A stretch of DNA of 64,000 bases from Axinella damicornis (lineage: Eukaryota; Porifera; Demospongiae; Axinellida; Axinellidae), in NCBI GenBank assembly GCA_963931865.1, contig OZ007516.1, positions 1,475,883 through 1,539,882 on the forward strand. The letters are read 5' to 3'. Of the stretch, positions 10,601 to 24,000 are shown in pieces. The number at the start of each line of letters is the position of its first letter. Positions within the stretch are counted from its first letter, which is position 1. The notes beneath the pieces are model-generated. The model was not told where the DNA came from and ran no database searches. It saw only the letters and a list, made by a program, of their open reading frames with translations. The translations under genes were made by a program, and so were the position numbers.

Positions 10601-13600
10601 AAAGTTATTGAATTGGTTGTCCGTGAGTGAATTGTTAATTTTCTTCATTAACCCTTTAATTAACAACCAATGAGTTCACCACGGGTGACAGCTAGCAAAT
10701 GGCTGTGTCCCCGTTTGGTTGTTAGCTTGGGTTGGCATTGCCCAGGAGACTGGATAGAAAGCAACAACGCATTGAGCAACAGAAGGTGCCCTTGCCGAAA
10801 ACTTATTAATGATTCGGTGTCATTAGAGTCACGTTAGCCTTATTCCCAGGCCGTAAGGATTGACAAATCAAGAATGACCTCTGAAAGAAAATCTGGTTTT
10901 TGGCTTTGGCAATCAACTAAAATGTCAAATGGTGAAATAGTGAGACACCTTTGATTGCTAAACTCTGTCCACTCATACAGCTCACTGAAGACCGAGGAGA
11001 ACTTGAAAGTTGTCAAAGCTCTTCCAGTCGATAAGATACTGATTGAAACTGGTGAGAATGCAATGCAGCACATACGAGGTTAGAGTGAGGTAGAATATGA
11101 TAAGCTGTGTGGGTATAGTTCCTGGATGAAGCTATCCTTGGACACCTGCGGCCCAAGAACAATGGAGAAGCCTGGCACAAACCTCACCAATGAAGCAAAT
11201 TTGGTGACTACAGCCGTGCTCATTTTCCATGCCAAGCTGTAGTACCAATATGATTGCTCCTCATTGACTTCCTTTGGGTACAAATTGCAGTAGGGTCTTC
11301 TCACTTTTCAACCGGGGTGACAACTATGAGGGTTTGTCCTGGTGCTTGCAAACATTAATCTTGTGAACAGTACGATGTGAATACTAGAGTCATTCTCAGA
11401 TTCCTGGAGAAAAGGTACAAAGGGTTAATGTCTTTGTTGCTGACCATGGTATGCTGATTATCAATGAGAAACTTGTAGCTGAGTTGGATGATTGAAATTT
11501 ACATTTGCCACACCAAAACAACAGCCAAGCTGGCACATGAGCAGTTTCTAAAAATCGATAAGCTATTTTGTAGAATGACATAATTATGCATCATTGTGCA
11601 TCATTATGTATCGATGCCATGATGGATGAGGATGTTATGCATAATTGCAAAATAAGTCCTGTTTCTGACATCTGGCAGTGTATTGAGTCTAACTGCTAAG
11701 AGTTAAAATGTGTAATTCCTGTGCTGAAATTCCATCTATTGTCTGTCAACATCATCAAGATGGGAAAATCATCAATGAAAACTGGGGTAGACAAAAGCAA
11801 ATTACCAACACGAGTGCATGTTCCCCACCAGATGCCCCGTGGTGTGAGATTCGTCCATCCCATGCCAGTGCAACTCTCGTCACTACACAGTTCCCCAGCA
11901 AGAAGAAAGAGAGATGGGAGGAGGGAGTCGGAGTGAAGGGTAGAAACGAACCACAGAATATCGTGTAAGTCAACAAAATTAACATGGAATGGACCAAACT
12001 GCTTGAGGTTTCTGATCTCTACCTATAAGTCATTATCTTTTAAAGCTAAGCAGATCAAAGAACCTGTCTGACAATGTAGCTAATGAATGAGGCATGTAGA
12101 GGGGTCCTATACAGTATAGGTGACTCCTAAAAAATTCACCCTGCCAAGCAGAAAATGCCATTGAGTGTGTGCATCTGCACTGGCCACTAACGTAGTTTTC
12201 ATGTGTACCTATCGATCACACTCATCGTCGGTGCCTCAAACCTGGCCTGGAATCCACACTGCTCTTGCAGAAGGGTTATAACTGCACTATATACATGCAC
12301 GATGGGCATGCATGCGTTTCTTGGACACTGAGCTTGTGGTTTGTGGTTATGCTGTGTTACATGCAACAATGAAGCCAAAACAAAGGGCAGTCAATAGACT
12401 GGGTAACTATGGTGTTGCCATGCAGTGGACATAAACAGCTGCCTATGTACTTACATGAGTGAACAGCCATGCCCATCTAGGTGGAAAACCTAATTTGCCA
12501 ATTACACTGCCTAGTGATTGCTTTAAGGAGGTCGTGACAGTGCAAATGGTAGCTGGCCTTGGTTCTAAGCCTCGACACTAACCGACTAATGCCTATCAGC
12601 AATCTTATGAATATTGTTTTATGCTTCACCATCAATCCTTTCACAACCCACAACCCTTCTGCCGATGTTGGTACTGTTTACCAACAGAAAGGGTGGAACA
12701 AGAGGAGGTGGCTGTCACCCTTCAGGTGACAGCACATGGCTACAGCATGCACATTGCTCTGTCTCGACTTGGCGTAGAAAGCACTTGCTTGGTAGTCTGC
12801 TGGGAGGGCCATTTCTATCATTAACGATACTTGCCTCAGTGTACTTTGAAACGGCACTCTCACCTTGTACGGCCTCCATCTCCTGTGTTTAGGACCCACG
12901 TTTCAGCTAGGATGCATTAGCATTGCCTGAGAGACTCGATTGAAAGTCAGTTAACGTGTGGGTGTGGCTAGAGTCAAATATTAATTTTCATGTGAAAAAC
13001 TACCACGCAAATGTTCTAGTCTCACTTGCTAATTTTTGAAGTGCTTGCAGAGTCCTCCTGCAATCGATCAGTTTAAATGTCCAGTCATTTAATGCTTCCT
13101 ACAGAAATCATGCAAGAGATTCCAGGAATAGGGCTAGGTACCTAATTATCATTATTCGTATCTGCTGAAGCCACAGCATTAACATAAAGTGCATGCACTT
13201 TGAAAAGGTGTGTCCGATATATTTAAACAATGTCAAATTGTTGGCACCAAATAGTGTCTCTAGCCATAATCCATTAATTTATAATATTATATTAATTGGT
13301 TGCAAATTCTACAAAACCGTCATGGCATATTCCTTGCCCTTCTCCGAATGCGTTAGAAAACTGTGGCAGGTGGACATACAGCGTTAAGGGTGTGTGATTA
13401 AATTGATTATACGATTGTTGTATTGTAGTTAGTCAATCGGGAAATTTTGTAATTGATTATTTGTGTCACGGTGATGTAACAGAAATGTACGGTTGCATAA
13501 TAATATTCACTCAAAGATATGGCGCCTGAATGTGGGCTTAGAAGTGTAGGAGGACTTGTGTAATTACATGACTGAACTATTCATCCGTAATAGCAATTAT

Positions 13601-13935
13601 TTGCACACACCTAGACAGCGTGTCTAGCCTTGATGGTTCTTGCGGATGTGCATCCAACTTAGCCCCATGCCCAGGCCCACACCATTTTCATTTGCATAAA
13701 GAACCTCTGTCGTTCTTTGTGCAACCAAAAGGGCCTGGGAACGAGGCTACATCAATGCAACTCTCCTGCTGTAATAGTATATTCTACCCATCAATGGCAT
13801 CATCATGACTGATTCTATTTCTTCACCACTAGCCAAGTGTTAGAAGTGGTTGCTGGTCTCCACAGCATGGATAAGGTTGATCTCTCTGAGCGAATCTACC
13901 AAAACGCATGTAACCTGTTCAACTGGATGGGATAG
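5874..13935 (+). CDS. TATDN1: TATDN1-type TatD family deoxyribonuclease
   Basis: A metal-dependent TatD-family nuclease of the animal TATDN1 group (DNA degradation or repair, nuclear in vertebrates). Exons: 5874-5910, 6126-6146 (21 nt), 6419-6463, 6532-6581, 7101-7164, 7337-7489, 7828-7870, 8198-8283, 8555-8595, 9284-9360, 10981-11051, 11832-11964, 13833-13935. They give 307 aa; human TATDN1 has 297. Family blocks appear in order: [91 protein letters not shown] and [14 protein letters not shown]. Likely metal or active residues are Glu120, His157, His182 and Asp230. The start [12 protein letters not shown] is the only ATG exon found that joins in phase to the 21 nt exon. The protein ends shortly after NLFNWMG. 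It shares a divergent promoter with the carboxypeptidase. Confidence 0.93.
7067..7092 (+). repeat. (CT)n tract at a 3' splice site
   Basis: A CT run that forms the polypyrimidine tract in front of the CACGCACAG acceptor of TATDN1 exon 5 (7101). Confidence 0.9.
7650..7700 (+). repeat. Poly-C followed by poly-A run
   Basis: About 36 C followed by 14 A, in TATDN1 intron 6. The run length may be an assembly or sequencing approximation. Confidence 0.9.
8388..8423. repeat. Foldback repeat (TAGCCTCGTTCCCAGG family)
   Basis: TAGCCTCGTTCCCAGGCAC followed by GGCTGGGAACAAGGAT, a short hairpin in TATDN1 intron 8. Confidence 0.75.
8911..8975. repeat. Perfect 22 bp hairpin
   Basis: Arms 8911-8932 and 8954-8975 are exact complements, containing AGCGCATAAGTAGG, with a GC-rich 21 nt loop. 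It is in TATDN1 intron 9, about 165 bp before the tRNA gene. It differs in sequence from the CCTCGTTCCCAGG family. Confidence 0.85.
9140..9210 (-). tRNA. tRNA-Gly (GCC anticodon)
   Basis: Read on the minus strand from 9210, this is a 71 nt cloverleaf. The 7 bp acceptor stem is GCACTGA/TCAGTGC with discriminator A (9140). It has an A box (TGGTTCAGTGG), the anticodon loop with GCC in CTGCCAC, and a perfect B box (GGTTCGATTCC). There is no intron. It is antisense within intron 9 of TATDN1, so any Pol III transcription would oppose the host gene. T-rich sequence follows on the minus strand (9130-9139 is A-rich on plus), suitable as a Pol III terminator. Confidence 0.96.
13660..13748. repeat. Foldback repeat with long copy-specific arms
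   Basis: Outer ends resemble AGCCCCATGCCCAGGCCC and GGGCCTGGGAACGAGGCT. The inner arms include TGCATAAAGAAC and its partial complement GTTCTTTGTGCA. It is in the last TATDN1 intron. Confidence 0.75.
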
Positions 13936-16251
13936 GGGTTAAGGGAACTTTCACTGAATGTTCAAACAGCTTTAGATGGCAGGGAACTCTTGTACTATAA
14001 TTTTGTTTGGTTTTGTATCATGTCTGAAATCAAGGCAGAAGTCACTGTACCCATATGCAATTTATGTCTGCTTACAAGAGATGAACTGTCTACTTTCAAG
14101 AGATAAACTGTCTACTTACAAGAGGTGCAGGTCTGTTGTGTGTGAGGAGATGAGGATATAAGCTGTGGTAATTGTCTCCTCTGAAAATTTAGACTAGAGA
14201 GAGAGAGCCTAGTGTGTGTATGCATGGTGGGTGCTGTTTTCATAGTTTCATTCTTGGGTGTGTATGGATAGGGTGATAATGGATATGTTCTCTATTCAGT
14301 CCAAGTATTCAAAGTGGGCTGTACAGCGTGATTAATTGCAGCTCATTCAGTGTGCATGCACTGTAGGAGAAGCACCAAACTGTGTAGTGGTGGCTTTGGC
14401 AGTAAACACACACACACACACTCACACATGCACACACATACGTACACTCACACATGCACACACACACTATACATATGTATATACACACACACATGTACAA
14501 ACACTAATAGATACACCACACACATGCACGTATACATAGTGGATTGGGTGTGTATTGCTACTCACACAAGCACGATACAGTGTTATGTAATAAGTTGCAT
14601 GTCTCTCCCTTTGACAATCAAGTGGCGGTAACATTACAGGTACACAAAGCACTGTATCATTTTAGTATCTTGGGTTGTGACGAACTATCTTGGGTTGTGA
14701 CGAACGTGAATTACATTGGTGCCAGTAAGCTCAAGGTGTGTGCGCAGAAGGTCACCAAATTAACAAGCTACCCATTCTTGTGGGCATATCGCATCTATTG
14801 TTCTAGCCATTGTTTGTGAGCATACAGTGCCCATAGTGGGCAGGGCAGCGTCATATGCGGAATAGTTGAAGTAGATTCATAACTTGGTGCACACAAAAAA
14901 ATACTGAGGATAATCAGGTTGTGAGAGAACAGTGTGATGATGGATGACATTCTGATAAAATGTCTGTCTTCAAGTCACAGACAAATGACAAGTACTTGGC
15001 ACCGTACACCCTCCAATCTTGGTACGGGTTGATTGTACAATTGCAACCAGTGTTGTGGCTGCTTGTGTTCATGTTAGAAAAGTCTATTGATATTATTATA
15101 TCATCTGCTGCATGAGCAATTGCAAGGTTGAATCATATAAGGCAACAACTACAAGTCCAGTTTCTCTTGTCTGTGGTCCAATAGCACTATTTGCTAGTCT
15201 CTAACCTCTGCTGTATAATGGATGCATCTTTGTGGATGATTTTATCCACTGACAAACAAGTGCATGCCGTGTGTCACGAGGAGTAGCTCTGTCAAAGATG
15301 GCAGGTCAAGCCACTAACTCAGCTGGCTACAACCAAATTAGCTCAATTATTGCATGACCATTTTACAGACACTATTTTTAATACAATCTCCTTATGAGTA
15401 CTGATGACCACAGGCGATGTGGCGAGAAATGTCTCTGCAATGCATAACATGACCTCTACCTACATGTCTGGTCTGGTCTGCAGAGTGTGGGATAATCAAA
15501 GTCATCTCAAAATGCCTCGAGCCTGTGCATATGCATGCAACAAAGTTAATGGTATAGTGTTGTAAAACACCCGCTACAGATTGATTCTGATGCCGTAATG
15601 TGTAAATATGCATCACCAGATACATCACCATGTACGCACTCAATCCGAGTATGCAACTTGCAGCATGTGTGTATTATGTACTAGAGACTGATTATTCCCA
15701 CATTCTCACTTCCACTTTTGATGTGTCAATCTCCCCATCCTCTTTCCTGACTCACCCACTGTCAGGCTTATTGGGGTGACACAGACATTACTTGAACTTC
15801 ATGGATTGAGCTTCATGGATTGCAACCACTCATGAACAGAACTGTCCGAATTAACACGTCACGGAATAATATGTATTGTTTTAACTGTGGGGTTATTCCT
15901 GTGACTGTTCCAAAGTCTGAATCTTGCATACTGCAATGTTAGCTGCTTCTTTTTTACGCGTTCGCGGTATAATTATACGCAATATGTAAATCTGTAAATT
16001 GCTGTTTATGTGAGCTATGTTTTTCGAGCTGTGTACGCATACCTTCAGGTAACGCTCGAACAGTATTTGTATAACTTCAGTCTCGAGGGTGGATCTCATA
16101 ATAAATTAATCACATTAATTTTCGATCGTATAAATGCCGCGTGCGCATGACCGCACTTCAGTTGACGGTGGTGTTTATTTTGCAAACTGCGGGACATCAA
16201 AGGAAACTGCAGTATTCCCAGCCGAAACAATACTGAACGCCAAAGGGAGTG
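13936..16251. other. Intergenic interval between TATDN1 and RECK
   Basis: I see no supported exon here. It contains the CA-rich tract at about 14404-14532 and a near-duplicated short sequence around 14660-14706 (ATCTTGGGTTGTGACGAAC twice). The rest is A/T-rich unique-looking sequence. The RECK promoter should lie at the right end; a putative start region near 16090-16250 has no clear TATA box. Confidence 0.6.
14404..14532 (+). repeat. CA-rich microsatellite
   Basis: Interrupted (CA)n with TACA/TGCA variants. Translations through it (THTHTHT and similar) are artefacts. Confidence 0.9.
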
Positions 16252-19200
16252 ATGGGTTGGAGATCGAGAAACACTTTGCTGCTTCTGACGTTCTACATCA
16301 CAGCGTCGTTTTCGTATGCAGTGGGCATTGACGCGCAAGGTGAGTTGTGTAAACGAGCTACTCCCATGCTGTGTGTATATTAAAATGGCTAGGCGCCCGC
16401 CCCTGCATGCCACCAGAAGCATGCGGCAACTTAAGCACCGTAGTTGTCCCTTGGGTACCCTATATACACAGCTAGTAGCTCTATGCACTGTAAATTTCAT
16501 TTACTTGCTTAGGTCTGCAAGGATGCTGTGACGGTGTTAGCAATGACATACTCTGCTACAATGCATGTCGAGAGGTGAGTTATAGTTAGACCATACACAG
16601 TACACTTGTTCAACAGTGGATTTGGCATTCAATCCCCTACATCCAATGCCCAGCTATGTTCACAGGTTGCTCCCATTGAACACCAAGTCTTAAATTGACC
16701 CATTGTGTTCATGCATTGAAACCAGTGCAGTGCACATAATCATAGTTTATTGAGTTGGCAAACATAAGTTAGGGAGTTGGAAATGCTTTAAGAAATTTTA
16801 ATGCATTCAGGGAAGTTAGTCAGGTAGGATTGATCATTTAATCAGAGAGCCACATTCAGTACGTTAAACCAAATCTAAGCTATTTGGTTTCAATTGAGCT
16901 GGAAATCCATTACTCATGTGATTGGCTGCTCGTGCAAATTATATGAGATTAGTACCGTTACAGTATACCACAAGTACACAACTTCCATTAATTTTCAGAG
17001 GCTCATTTGTATGTAAGTGTCAGCATAGGATACTGAGACAACAGTGGGGATGAAAATCTGCAGAAAATTTAATTTATGTAGTGCACGATATGAAGTCAGC
17101 CATGGTACGGTATATGTCTGTATTACAGAAGGTGTGTGACAGCCATCATGTAAGCATGCGTGTACTGATGGCTGTCATTCTGCATGTGAGGGATATATGC
17201 ATATGCGTCGTCCACCAGTGGGATGTTTGACTTATACAAGAACTTTTACGGCCAAGAGATATGGTTGACTGACTCACACCTGTACAGAGCCAGCTAGGAT
17301 GGTATGCCCACAGTACAAGAGAATTCTAGTTCTCGTACTCGAATACACTTAGCCTCTATAGCAGCACAGCTCACGTTGGCTGTCGCAGGACATGGATACG
17401 TACTGTTGCGATTGACTAACATGGCAATACACTTGTACCACAGAGGTAATGGGCCAAATGTCATACATTATATGGCTTCTGTTGCAAGGTGGGGTTGCGG
17501 AGCAAACTGTTGGGCCTAATAGCCTGCATACTTCCAAGTATACCCCTAACTTGCAGATTAAGAAACAGTTGCTCAACAACATTACATCATCATTTTTATT
17601 GGAGGCATTAATTTTATTGGAATGCCTGAAATGGGAGGAACAGAATGAGTCGTATGAAATCCTTTATCCCTATTACCCCACCTTGAATTATTACTAGTTT
17701 GATAACATTCCAGACATCTGGGTGCCCCTCGGTATCTTATATTAACACTGACATATTAATTAGTGCATTTTAGTAGTCACTACGTATAGTAGTGACTACT
17801 AGAATAAGAGAACTAGAATTCTCTTGTACAGACATCTGGGTGCCCCTCGGTATCTTATATTAACACTGACATAATAATTAATTAGTGCATTTTAGTAGTC
17901 ACTACGTATAGTAAAGTTTGTTGTTTGCATCTAAACTTTGATTTCAATATTAAGGTCTGAAATACGGATCACCACAAAATTTTACCGTTTCCCAAGAAAA
18001 TAATAAGTGCTTCCCTTCCCTCCTGAAACATTTTATCTATGAGGAAAAACAGGTGAATTTACTGATGCAAAATATTTTCTGGAACAAACAAGGCATGATC
18101 ATGAAATAGTGCTACAGTTCCACAATGAATTTTGTGGTGAGGTCCATCATTTCATCAGGAGGTCATTAAAGTGGATAAGACTTCACTGACTCAATGAGCT
18201 CCTGAACTGTCTTGCATGCTGGCTTGAGGATTTATTATGGACTTTTACCATGCAGACAAACTAGTCATTCAATTGTTCAATCAGCCTCACAGTATTCATG
18301 AACCCTCAAATTTGCTCACTTGAGTGGGAGATGGGAGTATGAATTTTGGTTTGTTGAGTATGGAACAGAGTCTGTTGCTACATATGGCTTGGCAAACCGG
18401 AAGCAGTGCCCTGCCCGGAAGTGGCCGAAGAAGGAGGTTAGGAGAACATACCTGAATGCTTCTTAGACAAAATGATTATGCTCACAGCTTCACAGCAGAC
18501 AATAGATGTTGCTATAGTACTCTTTGATCATGTAAAATACCACAATTTTCATAAGCACTTTGCAATTCATACACCTCTCAAGAGCCACATCCTCTAGCTC
18601 AGCCCATGCCCAGATGGATTGTCTGGACGTGCTGTGCAGCCAACACTTAAGAAGCTTAACAAACCTCAGTCTGGGGCACTTTTAGCCTGGTTTTGGGAAA
18701 TCTGGTTTTTGGTTTACCTCTTCCCTCCCTCAGTCATGATTGCTATTTACAAATGCGTCCATAGGCACTCCTTTCAGCTATTGTAACACTTCCGATTAAA
18801 CCTTTGAGGCCAGTTAACTGAATTAGGTGAAAGGCCACAAGGAGGTTAATGTGGAGCTAATGCAATTTGCAAGCCAGCCACTCTGGAGATTCAAAATTCA
18901 AAAACTGGTTTGATCAGCTGACAATGCTCCTCCTTCACTGCTCAGGAACCTTTTGGTTTGAGGGTTTGTCCATCCCCCTATTGGCAACATAGGCTTTCAT
19001 CTCCACTTAACAGGCTATTGATCCATTCAGGACACTAGAATTAGCTGCACTCTCTATCCAAACATTCTGCTCTGACAAAGCATCCCTTATTTGGAAGTTC
19101 CTGTATGTGTTGTATTCCTGTTTGTGTCAAAACATGTCAACTGGAGTCCATATTCACCATTTGGACAGGAAGATCGAGCCCTTATTTCTGCACTGAAAGT

Positions 19201-20987
19201 AGAGTATCCTCCTTGTGAAATGAATTCCTTTTCATTCTTGGGCACGAAGCTTTGCGTTTGTGCATTGGAGTAGTGGTTTGCTTCCCAACGTTAGTATACA
19301 GATTAGTGAATGAGATATCTAAGACCACACCCCTAATAATAGTAACAACAACAACAACAACAGCAACAACAACAACAACAACAATGACAACAACAACAAT
19401 AATAACAGCAGCAATCTTTACACTTCTCATATAATATTATACCAAGTGGAAACGTCAGTCCACATCACAAGCCCAGGCAGGCCTATCAAAGTCAACCTTT
19501 CAAAACACCAACAGATGAAAATAATCAAACATCAAAATCTTCAACATCACCAACATATGACTGACTTAAATATCACACATAGATGTTTTCTCTGCCATTT
19601 CGTAACCAATGCATTTTGCAATTTCTAGGCTCTCTCGATGTCTATGGATGAATCATTTTGGACGTCCAGTGGAGCCCAGTCTATCAGTAGTGCTTGCTCT
19701 TCAAGCTATGTGAGTGTGCAGTCGCTATGACAACCGGATAGAGGAATCATGAGTGGTGAAGTGGGCTCAATTTGTAATTTGCAGGTGCAGTTCTGGGGGT
19801 GTTTGAACCAATCGTCCATCACCATAGAAACTGACCCTCGTAAGAATAGTTACAAAATGCAGTATATTAATGTGTGTGTATTATGTGACTGTGATGAAAA
19901 ACTTGGAATGGAGCTTGGAAACCTACTTCCTAGCCTCGTTCCCAGGCCATTCCCACCGCCAGTATTTCAGTATGTAGTGAAATACTGGCGGTGGGAACGG
20001 CCTGGGAATGAGGTTACCTAATTCCCTATCCTTATGTTAGCTGTAGACAAGGGCGCATCGATACGCCCTTGCTGTAGATCATTGATGCATATCATACTCT
20101 CTCCCCCACTCACTCCACCCCTCTCTCCTCCTCTTCCTCACCTCGATTGGCACCCCAGCTACTCCTGCATGTAAGTGCACCTACCACAAATACATACAGA
20201 GCTATAAGAAAGATACGTAACTACTCTCTCCCTCTCTTGCTCCCTCTCTCTCGTTTCTTTGCCACAGATTACTACTGCTGTGACCAGGCATCAACTCAAC
20301 AGTGCATGGACGCATGCAAACAGGTAACCAGTTCCTGTGATGATGTCATTAATTATTAAGCTCACAAGTCAAACTTTGGGAGTCTTCACAAATTAGACTG
20401 AGAAAATCTTCATTCAAGAATGGAGGCCTTACAGGCTGAGAGGACTGTTTTCTAAGCCCATTGATGGAAAGGAAGAGAGAATTGACCATCCAAGTTGAAT
20501 ATTCATGACATGTAATGTATGCATCTATAGTAGGTCTGGCTGTCAGTCTGTCAAAAATACCATTTTAACAGGATCATAGATGTTGTAAAAGTAGTCAGTC
20601 ATCTGTATCAAATACTTCCTTCCAGGTGGCTCTAGCTTCATTCCCACACCTGAGGCTGGGAATGGGGCTATATTGGCTCCACCTCTTTTGGTACCACATA
20701 CAAATCACAGCACGTGCGCACACATACAAACAACCAGCACGCTGGGTGTGGTTCAGCAAGCACACTCTAGTTCATTATGCATACCTCCTGTCATGGAGAG
20801 AAGAGACTAACTCATTTCAAACAAATGAGGACATTGGTTGGCACATGAGTGACACTGTACAGTCGTTGCCAGGTGATGAATAATATAGCAGACATTTGTT
20901 TCCAATGGCGACTGCTGCCCTAGTCGTACACATTAGGGCTGTATTGACTTGCACAGCCTCCCTCGTTTATGTGCAAAACGTTTTGTG

Positions 20988-21056
<69 letters not shown>

Positions 21057-24000
21057 CACCTTCTCCTCACGGACTTTCAAGATGCCATTCCGCTACTGAC
21101 TCCTGTTTGCGGACCACTACATGAGGTACTAGTGTGCCATGTGTGTACGCGCAATGAAAGTGGGTGTGAGTGTAAGAAACCGTAAGTAGCTTTGATAAAA
21201 GTAGCTAGCTGGCGCATGACCCAAGGTGATGCAAAGTGTAGACATTTCCATCATGCATCATTTGAGTTGTTAATTGGGTGAGTGATTTAGCCTCTTGGGG
21301 CCAGCTGCCCAACTGATTGTTTCTGAAATCAGGTAGCCTCATTCCGAGGCTATTTTCTCCTAGTCCAAAATGGCCTGGGAATGAGGCTAGGAATCTGGTG
21401 GCCTAATGAGATTATGGTGTCAGTTGCTGTAGCTCAGTGAATGGCGCAATTTGCACAGCTACATTCAACCGGTACACTCACTTAGAATGATTGTAGTCAG
21501 GCATGCAAGAACTTTGACACATTGTCCCGTGACTTGTGACTTAATTGTAATTTAATCAATAGATTCATGGTGTTGCCCTACTACACTTATGTGGCTCGAG
21601 GACGAGGCTGTTAGTGATTGGACGATTGGTTGGACAAGTGGACAAACCATACTTTTAGTTGGACGTCACTTAACACATCAGTCAGCAGTAGATCTTTTCT
21701 CTTCCCCTCCCTCCTTCCCCTCCCTCACTCTTTCCCCTCCTTCACTCTTTCCCCTCCCACTCCCTCACCCTTTCCACTCCCTCACTCTTTCCCCTCCCTC
21801 ATTCTTTCCTCTTTCCCATCCCCACTACCCCTCCCTTCTTTTTCTTCTCCCTCCCCCTCTGTTCTCCACAGCTAGGTCCTGTATGGACTTGCCTCTACCA
21901 ACACCCCACAAGCACAGGTATATATAGCTGTGAAAGGTTTGAGTTGGCCTTCCTGTGTGTGTGGAGTGGAAGAGAGGGGAGGGGAGGGGAGGGGAGGGGA
22001 GGGGAGGGAGGGGAGAGGAGGGAGGGGAGGGGAGGGGAGGGGAGGGGAGGGGAGGGGAAAGGGGATGTAGGAGGGAGAAGAGGCAATTAGGGATGATTTT
22101 CATGAAGCTGTGCTATGCCATTGGGTGATGTAATTGTGATGTAATACAATGCAATGTGACTGACTCATTCCAGAGGCCCCTACTTCACCAGAGAAGCTGT
22201 TACAACCTCAAGGTACATACCCCTAGATGAGTAGTGAGAGCGTGTGTGAAAGGGAGAGGGGGGTGCATACGAAATGGAGACTCTGGGGTATTGTGTTGGA
22301 GGGGGAGTGTGTGCGTGTGGGGAGAGGGCAGCATGTTTGGTGTGGGTGCACATGAATGTTACCTCTCCCCCATGCACACACTCTCCCCCCACACACTCTC
22401 CCCCCCACACACACACTACCCCCCTCTCCCATCCACAGGTGTGGACTGGGCCAGGGTGCAGTGCTGCTACCTGGCAGCAGCAGTTGAGTGCCAAGACACC
22501 TGCCTACAGGTAGACCTGTGCTAGCGCAACACCAGCCTTGTTCCCAGCTAGGCCATCGGAGAACGAGGCCAGGAATGAGGCTGGGAATGAGGCTGGCACT
22601 ACACCAGCCTTGTTCCCAGCTAGGCCATCGGAGAACGAGGCCAGGAATGAGGCTGGGAACGAGGCTGGCACTACACCAGCCTCATTCCCAGGCTGCAGGG
22701 GAACGAGGCTGGCAATACACCAGCCTCGTTCCTGGCCTCATTCCCAGGCTGCAGGGGAACAAGGCTGGCAATACACCAGCCTCGTTCCTGGCCTCATTCC
22801 CAGGCTGCAGGGGAACGAGGCTGGCAATACACCAGCCTCGTTCCCAGGCTGCAGGGGAACGAAGCCTGGGAATGAGGCTGGCACTATCCAGCACCATTCC
22901 TGACTTTGCAATGTACTCTTTACTGCTGTTCTATGGGGTTTAATCCTGCTGCACTATTGTACAGCATCAAAAGAGTACGTACCCATCCAGCACGTTACTT
23001 GCATCCTCTCTGTTCACAGCTGCATTCCAGCCAGATCTCCTCTCAAACGTGGCACACCTTCCAACTGGACTGCATACACAGACAGAGTGAGGTGAGTGTG
23101 TGTGTGTGTGCTAGGGCTGACAGGCCAAGTGAGGTGAGTGTGTGTGTGCTAGGGCTGACAGGCCGAGTGAGGTGAGTGTGTGTGTGCTAGGGCTGACAGG
23201 CCGAGTGAGGTGAGTGTGTGTGTGAGGGCTGAGAGACCAAGTGAGGTGAGTGTGTGTGCTAGGGCTGACAGATCGAGTGAGGTGAGTGTGTGTGCGAGGG
23301 CTGACAGACCAAGTGAGGTGAGTGTGTGTGCTAGGGCTGACAGATCGAGTGAGGTGAGTGTGTGTGCGAGGGCTGACAGACCAAGTGAGGTGAGTGTGTG
23401 TGCTAGGGCTGACAGATCGAGTGAGGTGAGTGTGTGTGCGAGGGATGAATAGTTGCGTTTAGTTACGTGTGTCGAACCTTCAAGTTTACCGGTAGTACAG
23501 TGCACATTAGACTACAGAATGCCACTAAATTGTACTGTGAATAGTGGTCCAAAACGTTGATGCACAGATACATCTAGTACTGTTTACTCAGTAACCCTCA
23601 GTGAGTTTGATTCATATGTGTGTAGAGGAGTCCCAAATTCACCAACAAAGTCACAGGAAGAAATACAAAATAATACTATCTGTAGCTGAGGCAATAAGGT
23701 TGTATCTTCACAACCGTATCACAATTTCGCGCTATGCATACAATGTATCACTCAACTTGGTAATATGCGATTTTGTCATGTTTAACAAAAGCACTTTTGG
23801 CTGAGTTCGACAAAAGTGTTTGCAAGTGTTGCTAGGCAAACACTTTTTGTGGAGGCAAGAATGCAGTGGGGAGGGAGGAGTCGCAAGTGTTGCTAGGCAA
23901 TAGAAGAAGTAGCCTCAGTTCCAATTAAGCCTTTCCACACCTGCTTGCTTTTCATGCTGCAAGTGACATTAGCCGTGTGGGAAGGCCCATGGCCGGCACA

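Noticed and set aside
22488..22943. 151-codon ORF with repeated [15 protein letters not shown] peptides
   Set aside because: It is a translation of the tandem foldback repeats after RECK exon 9.
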